Assembly (NCBI RefSeq): GCF_009498215.1
Contig: NZ_CP043498.1
Location: 1,302,001-1,366,000 of the forward strand
Direction of reading: 5' to 3'
DNA: 64,000 nucleotides
Source: Rhizobium grahamii
Lineage (GTDB): Bacteria; Pseudomonadota; Alphaproteobacteria; Rhizobiales; Rhizobiaceae
Every line of letters starts with the position of its first letter. Positions within the stretch are counted from its first letter, which is position 1. Both the position numbers and the translations under genes were made by a program. The notes under the pieces are model-generated. The model was not told the DNA's origin. It did no database searches and saw nothing but the letters and a program-made list of their open reading frames with translations. Of the stretch, positions 54,040 through 64,000 are shown piece by piece.

Positions 54040-54861
54040 TCAGGCAGCCTGTTGTGCCAGCTCGCCCTGCGGGTTGACCGGCAGCGCCAGCGGAAGGCTA
54101 TCCGCGATCTGGCGCCACTCGATCAGTTCGAATGTTCCGTCCTGATGCTCGGCGATGGCAGTGCAGCTTTCCACCCAGTCACCGGTATTGATGTAGCGAA
54201 TGCCGTCGATGTCTTCCATGACCGCGTGGTGGATGTGACCGCAGATCACACCATCAGCATTGTTCTTCCTGGCTTCGTCGGCGACCACTCTCTGGAACTC
54301 GCCGATGAAGTTGACGGCGTGCTTGACCTGAAGCTTTGCCCAGGCCGAGAACGACCAGTATGGCATGCCGAGGCGACGGCGAACGGCGGCGAGACCGATA
54401 TTGATCATGATCGCCATGTCGTAGGCCCAGTCGCCGAGATAGGCGAGCAGACGCGCGTTGCGGACGACGACGTCGAATTCGTCACCGTGCAGAACGAGAT
54501 ATCTCTTGCCGTCGGCGGTGTCATGGATCATGCGTTCGGCAACTTCGATACCGCCGAAATGCATGCCGGGGAAATCACGGAGAAACTCGTCGTGATTGCC
54601 GGGGATATAGACGACACGCGTCCCCTTGCGTGCCTTCCGGAGCAGCTTCTGGACGACGTCGTTGCAGTCTTGCGGCCAATACCAGCTACGCTTCAACCGC
54701 CATCCGTCGACGATGTCGCCGACGAGGACGATCGTGTCGGCATCGTGATACTTCAGAAAGTCGAGAAGAAAGTCCGCCTTCGCGGCTTTCGAGCCGAGGT
54801 GCACGTCGGAAATAAAGAGCGTACGGAAGTGGCGGGTATCCATATTTTCCTTCACAGGCAT
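54040..54861 (-). CDS. metallophosphoesterase, UDP-2,3-diacylglucosamine hydrolase (LpxH) type
   Basis: A 273-aa calcineurin-like phosphoesterase. Metal motifs are FISDVHLGSKAAK, LVGDIVDGWRLK, YIPGNHDEFLRDF, LVLHGDEFD and GVICGHIHHAVMEDIDG. It is annotated in rhizobia as UDP-2,3-diacylglucosamine diphosphatase. Alphaproteobacteria generally use LpxI for this lipid A step, so a different nucleotide-lipid substrate is possible. Start is either 54861 or the ATG at 54843 (MDTRHFRTLF). It reads away from the divergent malic enzyme gene. Confidence 0.85.
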   Translation of the reverse strand: MPVKENMDTRHFRTLFISDVHLGSKAAKADFLLDFLKYHDADTIVLVGDIVDGWRLKRSWYWPQDCNDVVQKLLRKARKGTRVVYIPGNHDEFLRDFPGMHFGGIEVAERMIHDTADGKRYLVLHGDEFDVVVRNARLLAYLGDWAYDMAIMINIGLAAVRRRLGMPYWSFSAWAKLQVKHAVNFIGEFQRVVADEARKNNADGVICGHIHHAVMEDIDGIRYINTGDWVESCTAIAEHQDGTFELIEWRQIADSLPLALPVNPQGELAQQAA

Positions 54862-55083
54862 TCCACCTGTGCCCCATGCTTCATCTGCCCCCTGAAAACC
54901 AGACTCGTGTTTCAGGAAGATGACATAGCGGCAGTCTTCCCACCGCTGCGAGCGTCAGCGTCCGCGCTACGCCTCACAATTGCGCGCTTTTCGCCATTGC
55001 TTCTGAAATTCTGACTGTTACGGCAGTTCGATTGATGTATTGAAGGCACTCCAAAAGACAGCATGCGGCAGCCGGAGGCGATG

Positions 55084-57396
55084 ATGGATCATCACGACAA
55101 ACCCAAGACGGAAAAGAACGTGGCAGGCGGGAGCCTCGATGAGCAGGCGCTTTTCTTCCACCGCTATCCCCGTCCGGGCAAGCTGGAGATCCAGGCCACC
55201 AAGCCACTCGGTAACCAACGCGACCTCGCGCTCGCCTATTCTCCGGGCGTTGCGGCGCCCTGTCTCGCCATCCGCGACAATCCGGAAACGGCTGCCGACT
55301 ACACCTCGCGCGCCAATCTCGTGGCCGTCATTTCGAACGGCACGGCTGTTCTCGGTCTCGGAAACATCGGCCCGCTCGCCTCGAAGCCGGTCATGGAAGG
55401 CAAGGCGGTTCTCTTCAAGAAATTCGCCAATATCGACGTCTTCGATATCGAGGTTGATGCCACAAGCGTCGACCAGATGGTGGCGACCGTGGCATCCCTG
55501 GAGCCGACCTTCGGGGGCATCAATCTCGAGGACATCAAGGCGCCTGAGTGCTTTGAGATCGAGCGCCGCCTGCGCGAAAAGATGAAGATCCCGGTCTTCC
55601 ACGACGACCAGCACGGCACGGCGATCATCGTCGCGGCCGCCATCCTGAACGGCCTCGAACTGGCCGGCAAGAAGATCGATGAGGTCAAGATCGTCGCTTC
55701 TGGCGCTGGCGCGGCTGCCCTCGCCTGCCTCAATCTTCTCGTAACACTTGGCGCAAAACGCGAGAACATCTGGGTTCATGACATCGAAGGCCTCGTCTAC
55801 GAAGGTCGCGTGGAGCTCATGGACGAGTGGAAGAGCGTCTATGCGCAGAAGAGCGACACACGCACGCTGGCGGAAAACATCGGCGGCGCCGATGTGTTTC
55901 TCGGCCTCTCAGCCGCAGGTGTGCTGAAGCCCGAACTTCTGGCACAGATGGCGGAGAAGCCGCTCATCATGGCGCTCGCAAACCCGACGCCTGAAATCAT
56001 GCCCGATCTTGCGCGTGCGGCACGCCCGGACGCCATGATCTGCACCGGCCGTTCGGATTTCCCGAACCAGGTCAACAACGTACTCTGCTTCCCCTTCATC
56101 TTCCGTGGCGCGCTCGACTGCGGTGCCGTCACGATCAACGAAGAAATGAAGATGGCGGCGGTTCGCGCCATCGCAGCACTTGCGCGCGAAGAGCCTTCCG
56201 ATGTCGCCGCCCGCGCCTACTCGGGCGAAACCCCGATCTTCGGGCCGAACTACCTCATTCCGTCGCCGTTCGACCCACGCCTCATCCTGCGTATCGCGCC
56301 GGCCGTTGCGAAGGCTGCCGCCGAAAGCGGTGTCGCTCTGCGCCCGATCGCAGATTTCGACGCTTATCTCGACCAGCTGAACCGCTTCGTCTTCCGCTCC
56401 GGCTTCGTCATGAAGCCGATTTTTGCCGCTGCGAAGAATGCCGAAAAGAAGCGTGTGATCTTCTCGGAAGGTGAGGACGAGCGCGTACTGCGTGCCGCCC
56501 AGGTCTTGCTGGAAGAAGGCATCGCGGAGCCGATCCTCATCGGCCGCCCGCAGGTCATCGAGACGCGCTTGCAGCGCTATGGTCTTCGCATTCGCCCGCT
56601 GTCCGATTTCGACGTGATTAACCCCGAAGACGATCCGCGGTTCCGCGAGTATGTCGACCTCTACTTCTCGCTCGTCGGTCGCCGCGGTGTCATTCCTGAA
56701 GCGGCTCGCACGATCGTTCGTACGAACACGACCGTTATCGGTGCGCTTGCTCTGAAGCGTGGTGAAGCGGATGCCCTCATCTGCGGTCTCGAAGGACGTT
56801 ACGAAAAACACCTGCGCGATGTTCGCCAGATCATCGGCAAGCGCGAGAACGTCCGCGACTTCTCCGCACTGAGCCTCCTGATCTCGCAGCGCGGCGCCAC
56901 GTTCTTCACCGACACCTATGTGACATTCAATCCGACGGCCGAAGAGGTTGCCGAATCGGCGGTTCTCGCCGCCGAAGAGATCAAGCGCTTCGGCATCACG
57001 CCACGCGCTGCACTCGTATCGCACTCGAATTTCGGATCGCGTGAATCCGAGAGCGCCACGAAGATGCGCGCGGCACTCAAGCTGGTGCGTGACAGCGCTC
57101 CGGAGCTTGAAGTGGACGGCGAAATGCATGGTGAAAGTGCGATCAGCGAGGCTTTGCGCAAGCGCGTCATGCCGGACACGACATTGCACGACGAAGCCAA
57201 CCTGCTCGTCTTCCCGAACCTCGATGCGGCCAACATCACGCTTGGCGTCGTCAAGTCGATGATCGACGGCCTGCACGTCGGCCCAATCCTTCTCGGAGCG
57301 GCCATGCCCGCGCACATTCTGGCGCCGTCGGTTACCTCGCGCGGCGTCGTGAATATGGCGGCGCTCGCGGTCGTCGAGGCTTCCCAGCCGGCGTGA
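55084..57396 (+). CDS. maeB: NADP-dependent malic enzyme with phosphotransacetylase-like domain
   Basis: A 770-aa fused enzyme. The malic N-domain has [20 protein letters not shown] and [20 protein letters not shown], and metal and substrate residues lie in [20 protein letters not shown]. The NAD(P)-binding loop is [16 protein letters not shown]. The C-terminal half from about residue 440 is PTA_PTB-like ([40 protein letters not shown]) and is usually non-catalytic and regulatory. It decarboxylates malate to pyruvate, linking the TCA cycle to acetyl-CoA supply on C4-dicarboxylates. GGAGG at 55074-55078 favours ATG 55084 over 55081. Confidence 0.93.
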   Translation: MDHHDKPKTEKNVAGGSLDEQALFFHRYPRPGKLEIQATKPLGNQRDLALAYSPGVAAPCLAIRDNPETAADYTSRANLVAVISNGTAVLGLGNIGPLASKPVMEGKAVLFKKFANIDVFDIEVDATSVDQMVATVASLEPTFGGINLEDIKAPECFEIERRLREKMKIPVFHDDQHGTAIIVAAAILNGLELAGKKIDEVKIVASGAGAAALACLNLLVTLGAKRENIWVHDIEGLVYEGRVELMDEWKSVYAQKSDTRTLAENIGGADVFLGLSAAGVLKPELLAQMAEKPLIMALANPTPEIMPDLARAARPDAMICTGRSDFPNQVNNVLCFPFIFRGALDCGAVTINEEMKMAAVRAIAALAREEPSDVAARAYSGETPIFGPNYLIPSPFDPRLILRIAPAVAKAAAESGVALRPIADFDAYLDQLNRFVFRSGFVMKPIFAAAKNAEKKRVIFSEGEDERVLRAAQVLLEEGIAEPILIGRPQVIETRLQRYGLRIRPLSDFDVINPEDDPRFREYVDLYFSLVGRRGVIPEAARTIVRTNTTVIGALALKRGEADALICGLEGRYEKHLRDVRQIIGKRENVRDFSALSLLISQRGATFFTDTYVTFNPTAEEVAESAVLAAEEIKRFGITPRAALVSHSNFGSRESESATKMRAALKLVRDSAPELEVDGEMHGESAISEALRKRVMPDTTLHDEANLLVFPNLDAANITLGVVKSMIDGLHVGPILLGAAMPAHILAPSVTSRGVVNMAALAVVEASQPA

Positions 57397-57475
57397 GTTG
57401 GCACAAATCGGGAAAATGCGTTAGGGTTCAGGCGGCAGCTTGTTAAGATAAACAGGCTAGGAAGGAGAGGCGGTG

Positions 57476-59345
<1,870 letters not shown>

Positions 59346-59354
59346 TCAATGATT

Positions 59355-59515
59355 GTCGGGCCGGTCTTCTGACTTGGCGTCGTCCGTCTGCCGCGCCTTC
59401 CCGGTTGGACCAGTGGTATCATGCGGCAAACGTCAGCCTTACAGCGTTGGGCACGTTCCGGTTTTTCACCGGATTCCCGATTCTCCCGCCTTGTCGCGGG
59501 CACCTGACACCGCCT
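59355..59515 (-). promoter_or_regulatory. cobalamin riboswitch upstream of bluB
   Basis: On the minus strand the leader shows the B12 aptamer elements in order: GGTGCCCGC, GGGAATCCGGTGAAAAACC, the B12-box-type CAACGCTGTAAG, then ACCACTGG, GGGAAGGC and finally AGTCAGAAGACCGGCCC. The 3' edge is about 55 nt from the bluB ATG. The exact 5' boundary may be some bases off. Confidence 0.92.
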
Positions 59516-59547
59516 CTATGCCGGGAACGGCCGGTTGGCGCAAGCGG

Positions 59548-60380
59548 TCAGTCCGGTACCGGGAAGTAACGCACAAAGGCAAACTCGTCACCATCAGGTG
59601 ACCAGTTCGGAACATTGATGGTGCCCTGCCCTCCAAAAAGCTCGAACAGGGTGGTGAGGTTGCCGCCGTCCATGTCCATCATCCGCAAGCGAACGTTTAG
59701 ATCGCGGGATGATCGAAGACATCGGGGTCGTAGGAAAGGATCAGCACCTTGTCGTTCGTAGGCGCCGGATGCGCAAACCAGTTGCCGTAATTGTCGTGCG
59801 TGACCTGCTCTAGGCCGCTGCCGTTAGGATGAATACGCCAGATCTGCATCAGCCCGGTGCGGCTTGAATTGAAGTAGATCCATCGACCGTCGTGAGAATA
59901 GTCCGGCCCGTCGTTGCGGCCTTCGCCGTGCGTCAACCGTCGCTCCTCACCGCCGTTGACCGGAATCGTATAGATATCGAAAAGGTCGTCGCGGATGCCG
60001 CAGTAGGCAAGCTCTTTCCCGTCGGGCGACCACCCGTGCCAATAGGAAGGTTGCTTCGGTGTCACCAATTGCGGTGTCCCACCCTCGATAGGCAGGACAT
60101 AGATCGTCGACTTGCCGAACTGGGTCTTGTCGGAGATGACGATCTGCGATCCGTCGGGAGAAATACCATGGTCGTTGTTGCACGTGACGGCAAAGCCTGT
60201 ATCGACCTCCTCAACACGGCCGGATCCGTCGAGCAACAGCTGGTAGAGGCGCCCGTTGCCGTTCAGCAGGAGATAGCGTCCGTCGGGCGCGAAATTCGGC
60301 GCCTCGACAAGTTCTTCCGTCTGCCAAACGATCCGTGTTTCGCCCGTTCGTACATTGTAAATCTCAACCGAACTCCGCAC
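59548..60380 (-). pseudogene. TolB-like beta-propeller protein (PD40 repeats), frameshifted
   Basis: The first frame (60380 to 59697) has PD40/WD40-like blades: APNFAPDGRYLLLNGNGRLY, NDHGISPDGSQIVISDKTQ, YWHGWSPDGKELAYCGIRDD, DGPDYSHDGRWIYFNSSRTG. It stops just after [10 protein letters not shown]. Shifting by one base at the GGG at 59706-59708 (CCC on the coding strand) continues in good coding sequence, [20 protein letters not shown], through another blade ([20 protein letters not shown]) to a stop at 59548. One missing C explains the break. No signal peptide is seen, so it is probably cytoplasmic. Function unknown. Confidence 0.75.
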
Positions 60381-60620
60381 TTCGTCCTCCTCGCTGCCGG
60401 GTGGTGATCATCAACTACGATAGGCGGCAGCCCTGCGCAAGGACGGCAATGCGACGCCCTCCCCCTACGCCATTGGCCTACAACGATAAAAAGCTGCGCA
60501 ATCTCGGGAAACTTAATCGGTTCATCTAGCGTTCATGACGCGGATGTGACAGTTCCATGAAGTTTTCATGACGTTGGAGTTGAGGCGTTGATCGCGCAAG
60601 TAATTAGATCCGGAGCGGCG

Positions 60621-62516
60621 GTGCGCGTCGTGTCGTTCTATTCCGGGATCGACGCAAGCATCCGCTCGTCCGCAGTGCGCGCTGGGATCGGCATTCTCCT
60701 CTCGACGCTGATCGCATTGTTCGCCACGATTGCGGTGGAGATAATTGCTCGCGGCAGCCTCACCGACGTCGGTGATTTCCTGACATCGACGGCACGTCCC
60801 GGCATGACGACGGTCGTGATGCTCACCGTCCTGATGCTGTCTCTCGACGCAGCGTTCGGCCGCCGCTTCCAATCCGTTCTGATCATCGTGCCGCTGGTGT
60901 TGATTCCGGCCTTCGTTTCCAATCAGAAGCAGCACTATCTCAGCGATCCGCTGTATCCGTCTGACGTGCTGTTCGGTCGCCAGATCGTAGAACTGCTGCC
61001 CGTCATGGTTCGGGACCGGCCATTGACAGCGGTGGCGCTCGTCATCGGCATTGTCGTCTTTGCGGCTGGCCTCGTTATGGCCTGGCGTTATTGCTGGCGC
61101 CATTTGCCGAGGGTGTCTCACAAGGCGCGCGTGCGCCGCCTCTGCCTCGGCCTGCCGGTCATTTTCGCATTCGGCTCGCTGATGGACTACTCGCAGTACT
61201 CGTGGATCCGCGACCGCCTGCAGGTCGTGCCCATGATGTGGGACCAGAAAGAGAACTATCGCAGCAACGGCTTCATCCTGGCCTTCATCTTCAACGTGCC
61301 GATGGCCGATGTCGCAGCACCGAGCGGGTTCGGCTCCCAGGCGCTCGACGCCATTCCCGCTCGCAATTATGGCTACCTGCGCGGGCCGAGCGAAAAGCCG
61401 GATGTGATCATGCTGATGAGCGAGTCCTTCTGGGACCCGACGCGGCTGAATTCGGTCACGCTTTCCGCCGACCCGATGCCGAACATTCGCGCCGCGCAGT
61501 CAGGCTATGTCTTCTCGCCGGAATTCGGAGGCATGACCGCCAATGTCGAATTCGAGGCGCTGACCGGCTTCTCGAATGCTTTCCTGCCCTACGGCAGCAT
61601 TCCCTATCAGCAGTATATCCGCACCGACGTACCGTCGCTCGCAACGTTCTTCCGCAGCGAGGGATATGTCGCTCGCGCGCTTCACCCCTTCAGCGGCTGG
61701 TTCTGGAACCGCAACGAGGTCTACAAGGATTTCGGCTTCGAGGAGTTCAGAAGCGAGGAAACGATGCCTGCTATGGAGAAGCGCGGCATTTTCGCTTCAG
61801 ACGACTCGTTGATGAAGGAGATCATGCAGGAAGCCGACGGGCTTGATCGTCCCTTCTTCTTTTTCGGGGTTACCCTCCAGGGTCACGGCCCCTACGAGCC
61901 GAACCGCTACGCAAACAACAGCATCGACATCCAGGGCAACCTCAACGATGCCGAGCGGGCAACGCTTACGACCTACACCCAAGGCATCAAGGAAGCCGAC
62001 GACAGCTTCAGGATGCTGACAGAGTGGGCCTCAAAGCGCGATCGCGAGACCATCATCATCCTGTGGGGAGATCACCTTCCTCCGCTGGGCAGCGTCTACA
62101 TGACGACCGGCTACATGCCGGACCAGGTCGCCACCCGCAAGGCGCCGGTAGAGGTGATGAAGAAGGAACACGAGACGCCGCTGGTCATCTGGTCGAACAG
62201 GAAGGGCAGCAAGAGCGATGTGGGCACTGTCAGCCCGTCGATGTTGCCGTATCATCTCCTGAAATTCGCTGGCTACGAGCACCCCTACTATACCGGTTTC
62301 CTGGGCCGGATGCAGAAGAAGTATCCGATCGTCGATCGTTATCAGCTTATCGCCCGCGACGGCACGCCGACGCCGGATTGGGTACTGAAGCCAGCAGGAC
62401 TGGATCCCTTGGTTCGCGACTATCGCTATCTGCAGCATGACATCATGTTCGGAAAGGCGCAGTCACGCGCCCGCTTTTTCCCCGAGACAGCAGGCACTGA
62501 AGATTCCGGAACCTAA
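60621..62516 (+). CDS. LTA synthase-family phosphoglycerol/phosphoethanolamine transferase (CgmB/OpgB-like)
   Basis: A roughly 631-aa membrane enzyme. Five N-terminal helices come first (GIGILLSTLIALFATIAVEI, VLIIVPLVLIPAFVSNQKQH, ALVIGIVVFAAGLVMAWRYC). A periplasmic sulfatase-fold domain follows with the nucleophile region VIMLMSESFWDPTRL, GMTANVEFEALTGF, FFGVTLQGHGPYEP and the metal site IIILWGDHLPPLGS. In rhizobia such enzymes (CgmB) transfer phosphoglycerol to periplasmic cyclic beta-1,2-glucans, and this is the likely role. GTG 60621 with GGAG is the preferred start. TTG 60588 is also in frame. Confidence 0.82.
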   Translation: MRVVSFYSGIDASIRSSAVRAGIGILLSTLIALFATIAVEIIARGSLTDVGDFLTSTARPGMTTVVMLTVLMLSLDAAFGRRFQSVLIIVPLVLIPAFVSNQKQHYLSDPLYPSDVLFGRQIVELLPVMVRDRPLTAVALVIGIVVFAAGLVMAWRYCWRHLPRVSHKARVRRLCLGLPVIFAFGSLMDYSQYSWIRDRLQVVPMMWDQKENYRSNGFILAFIFNVPMADVAAPSGFGSQALDAIPARNYGYLRGPSEKPDVIMLMSESFWDPTRLNSVTLSADPMPNIRAAQSGYVFSPEFGGMTANVEFEALTGFSNAFLPYGSIPYQQYIRTDVPSLATFFRSEGYVARALHPFSGWFWNRNEVYKDFGFEEFRSEETMPAMEKRGIFASDDSLMKEIMQEADGLDRPFFFFGVTLQGHGPYEPNRYANNSIDIQGNLNDAERATLTTYTQGIKEADDSFRMLTEWASKRDRETIIILWGDHLPPLGSVYMTTGYMPDQVATRKAPVEVMKKEHETPLVIWSNRKGSKSDVGTVSPSMLPYHLLKFAGYEHPYYTGFLGRMQKKYPIVDRYQLIARDGTPTPDWVLKPAGLDPLVRDYRYLQHDIMFGKAQSRARFFPETAGTEDSGT

Positions 62517-62593
62517 CTTAATGGTCGATTGCAATTTGACGCCATAAAGGAATACTCGCCCCGAAAATCGAAGAGCGTATCGGGAGTCGATCC

Positions 62594-63118
62594 ATGCATA
62601 ACCTGCCCAATTTTGTTCATATCCACTTCGGCAAGTCCCCCGATGAACTTGGAGACATAGAGAAGCGCGTGCTCGCCAAAGCGCACGAGCGCAAGATCAT
62701 TTCCACGGACATAAACGCCGCGCTAAAGGCCGAATCCACATCCGGCGAGCGCCTCGCCGACTCGATCGCGCGGGTCGGAGGCTCCTGGAGCTTCATTTTG
62801 GCCTTCCTGGCTTTTCTGGTCTTCTGGTGCATCGTTAACACGGTCGTCCTCCTGACGCGTGCCTTCGATCCCTACCCCTTCATTTTCCTTAACCTCGTCC
62901 TGTCTATGCTGGCTGCCATCCAGGCGCCGATCATCATGATGTCGCAGAACCGGCAGGCGGAACGTGACCGTTTCGAAGCCGCGAAGGACTATGAGGTCAA
63001 TCTCAAGGCCGAGCTGGAAGTACTGTCGCTTCATCAGAAGATCGATATGCACGTGCTGACCGAGATCGCGGCTTTGCGGGAGGAAATTGCCAGGTTGCAT
63101 CAGAAGATCCCGGACTGA
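62594..63118 (+). CDS. DUF1003 membrane protein
   Basis: A 174-aa protein. A polar N-terminus is followed by DUF1003 features: ADSIARVGGSWSFILAFLAF, LVFWCIVNTVVLLTRAFDPY, PFIFLNLVLSMLAAIQAPII and MMSQNRQAERDRFEAAKDYE. Two membrane helices lead into a C-terminal coiled coil (LHQKIDMHVLTEIAALREEI). Function unknown. It is the second same-strand gene after the phosphoglycerol transferase homologue. Confidence 0.88.
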   Translation: MHNLPNFVHIHFGKSPDELGDIEKRVLAKAHERKIISTDINAALKAESTSGERLADSIARVGGSWSFILAFLAFLVFWCIVNTVVLLTRAFDPYPFIFLNLVLSMLAAIQAPIIMMSQNRQAERDRFEAAKDYEVNLKAELEVLSLHQKIDMHVLTEIAALREEIARLHQKIPD

Positions 63119-63240
63119 TCCGGCGGGCGCCGCTTAACTATATTGCTACGATCTCTGCTTGTCGGTGAGTAGAGCATTGAAATTGTACTTCAAATATTCC
63201 AGTAGCCAACTTTAGTCGTCGATACATTGTTACAAAGAAA

Positions 63241-64000
63241 ATGGATGAATTTCATACGCTCGCTTCTCGACCCAGGCTCGTCGGCAAGCTGCACGACAGT
63301 CAGGAAATACTGCATCACCCCGCCTTCCTCGCTATCGAGCGAAAGATAGCGCTCCACCTGATCGAGATACACAGGAAGACACCACGCCTGGCGCGGCTTG
63401 CAGCATCGCACCGCAAGTGGTTGTTGACGCAGACGCTGTTCGCCATGCACGCAGGTCGTGATCGAAGCGATCCCCTCTCGGGGCTGACTGCAAGCAGGCT
63501 GATGCAGGCGGCCGTGGAATTCGATGTCGCGAGCAGGAACACCGCTGCGTCGTTTCTAGCCGAGTTGGTCGCCTATCGCTTCCTGCGCGACGTGCCGGAT
63601 GAAACACCCGACAGGCGCGTCCGTCGTCTTGAAACGACCGACGCGAGCGAGGAAGCCATGTTCTCTTGGTTCCTCGGGCACATGGCTTGCTTGGATCAGC
63701 TCGACGGTGGAAACCGGGCGGCTGTCACCCAGGCGAAGCCCGACCTCTTCACATTGGCGCAACCGCACGCTGCCACTGCCCTGATACGTGATGCCGCCTG
63801 GAAGCACCCGCGTGAGAGCATCGGCCATTTCCTATGGTCGGATATCGGAGGGCTTGTGCTGCACGATCTCATCAGTCGCTTGCCCGATGATGCCCGGGAG
63901 CACGATCGCGTCGTCCTCGATGGGGTAAGCCCGACGGAGATCGCGACCGAGTTCGGAATCTCGCTGACGAATCTGAAGCGGATGTTCAAAAAGGCCGAAG
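63241..64000 (+). CDS. HTH-containing hypothetical protein (partial, open at window end)
   Basis: An uninterrupted frame from ATG 63241 to the window edge (253 codons so far). The middle region (about 60-115: KWLLTQTLFAMHAGRDR, GLTASRLMQAAVEFDVASR, FLAELVAYRFLRD) looks like a winged helix. The visible end (SPTEIATEFGISLTNLKRMF) looks like a second HTH recognition unit. It is probably a transcriptional regulator. No family is recognised and the C-terminus is missing. The opposite-strand frames here are shorter and lack features. Confidence 0.6.
   Translation, partial: MDEFHTLASRPRLVGKLHDSQEILHHPAFLAIERKIALHLIEIHRKTPRLARLAASHRKWLLTQTLFAMHAGRDRSDPLSGLTASRLMQAAVEFDVASRNTAASFLAELVAYRFLRDVPDETPDRRVRRLETTDASEEAMFSWFLGHMACLDQLDGGNRAAVTQAKPDLFTLAQPHAATALIRDAAWKHPRESIGHFLWSDIGGLVLHDLISRLPDDAREHDRVVLDGVSPTEIATEFGISLTNLKRMFKKAE

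Noticed and set aside
55909..57315. A 468-codon minus-strand frame opposite the malic enzyme gene
   Set aside because: Antisense shadow of maeB with no recognisable features.

Overview
The window looks like the chromosome of a Rhizobiales bacterium, most likely Rhizobiaceae (Rhizobium/Ensifer/Agrobacterium type). This rests on remembered family knowledge, since no search was run. The supports are GC-rich coding with strong third-position G/C, a trpD-trpC-moaC-moeA block, a coaD-ppiA-ppiB-queA-tgt block, a fused phosphotransacetylase-type malic enzyme, BluB behind a cobalamin riboswitch, a METTL20-type methyltransferase, and several rhizobial DUF proteins (DUF2865, DUF4864, DUF883).

Layout. 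1-7 kb: two divergent citrate-synthase-family genes around a 14-bp palindrome, a FecR-like protein with a CHASE2 adenylate cyclase, a DEAD-box RNA helicase and a METTL20-like protein methyltransferase. 7-12.4 kb (minus): a PpiD-like foldase, trpD, trpC, moaC, moeA. 12.6-15.3 kb: small stress and membrane proteins, tRNA-Ser(UGA), and about 1 kb without a gene that holds two minus-strand terminator-like hairpins. 15.3-20.6 kb: an oligopeptide ABC importer oppA-oppB-oppC-oppDF. 20.8-29.2 kb: rlpA, a D,D-carboxypeptidase homologue, tmk, holB, a TauE permease (minus), metG, tatD and an MBL hydrolase. 29.25-40.7 kb: a ten-gene minus-strand operon with a divergent GntR regulator. 40.8-41.9 kb: a complete IS30-family element. 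42-47.6 kb: DUF4864, tgt, queA, ppiB, ppiA, coaD, then small membrane ORFs ending at a strong terminator. 47.6-51.6 kb: an Mla-type lipid ABC system. 51.7-64 kb: dipeptide epimerase, MFS transporter, UDP-diacylglucosamine hydrolase homologue, malic enzyme, DUF2865, bluB with its riboswitch, a TolB-like protein, a phosphoglycerol-transferase-like protein, DUF1003, and an open-ended HTH protein.

The most interesting region is the operon at 29.25-39.7 kb. It encodes a ring-opening cyanuric acid hydrolase, biuret hydrolase, a second biuret-hydrolase-like cysteine hydrolase (candidate triuret hydrolase), allophanate hydrolase, a formamidase and a cupin. It also encodes a complete BMP-family (nucleoside-type) ABC importer. 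Together these predict uptake of an s-triazine, triuret or biuret-type nitrogen source and its full conversion to ammonia and CO2. Almost every gene junction overlaps by 1-8 nt, and three TGYATGCA motifs lie between the operon and its GntR regulator.

Four genes (citrate synthase 2, CHASE2 cyclase, rlpA, TolB-like) are each broken by what looks like one missing base in or beside a short homopolymer. The uniform type suggests sequence errors at least as much as real pseudogenes. Overlap-free reading frames elsewhere look intact.
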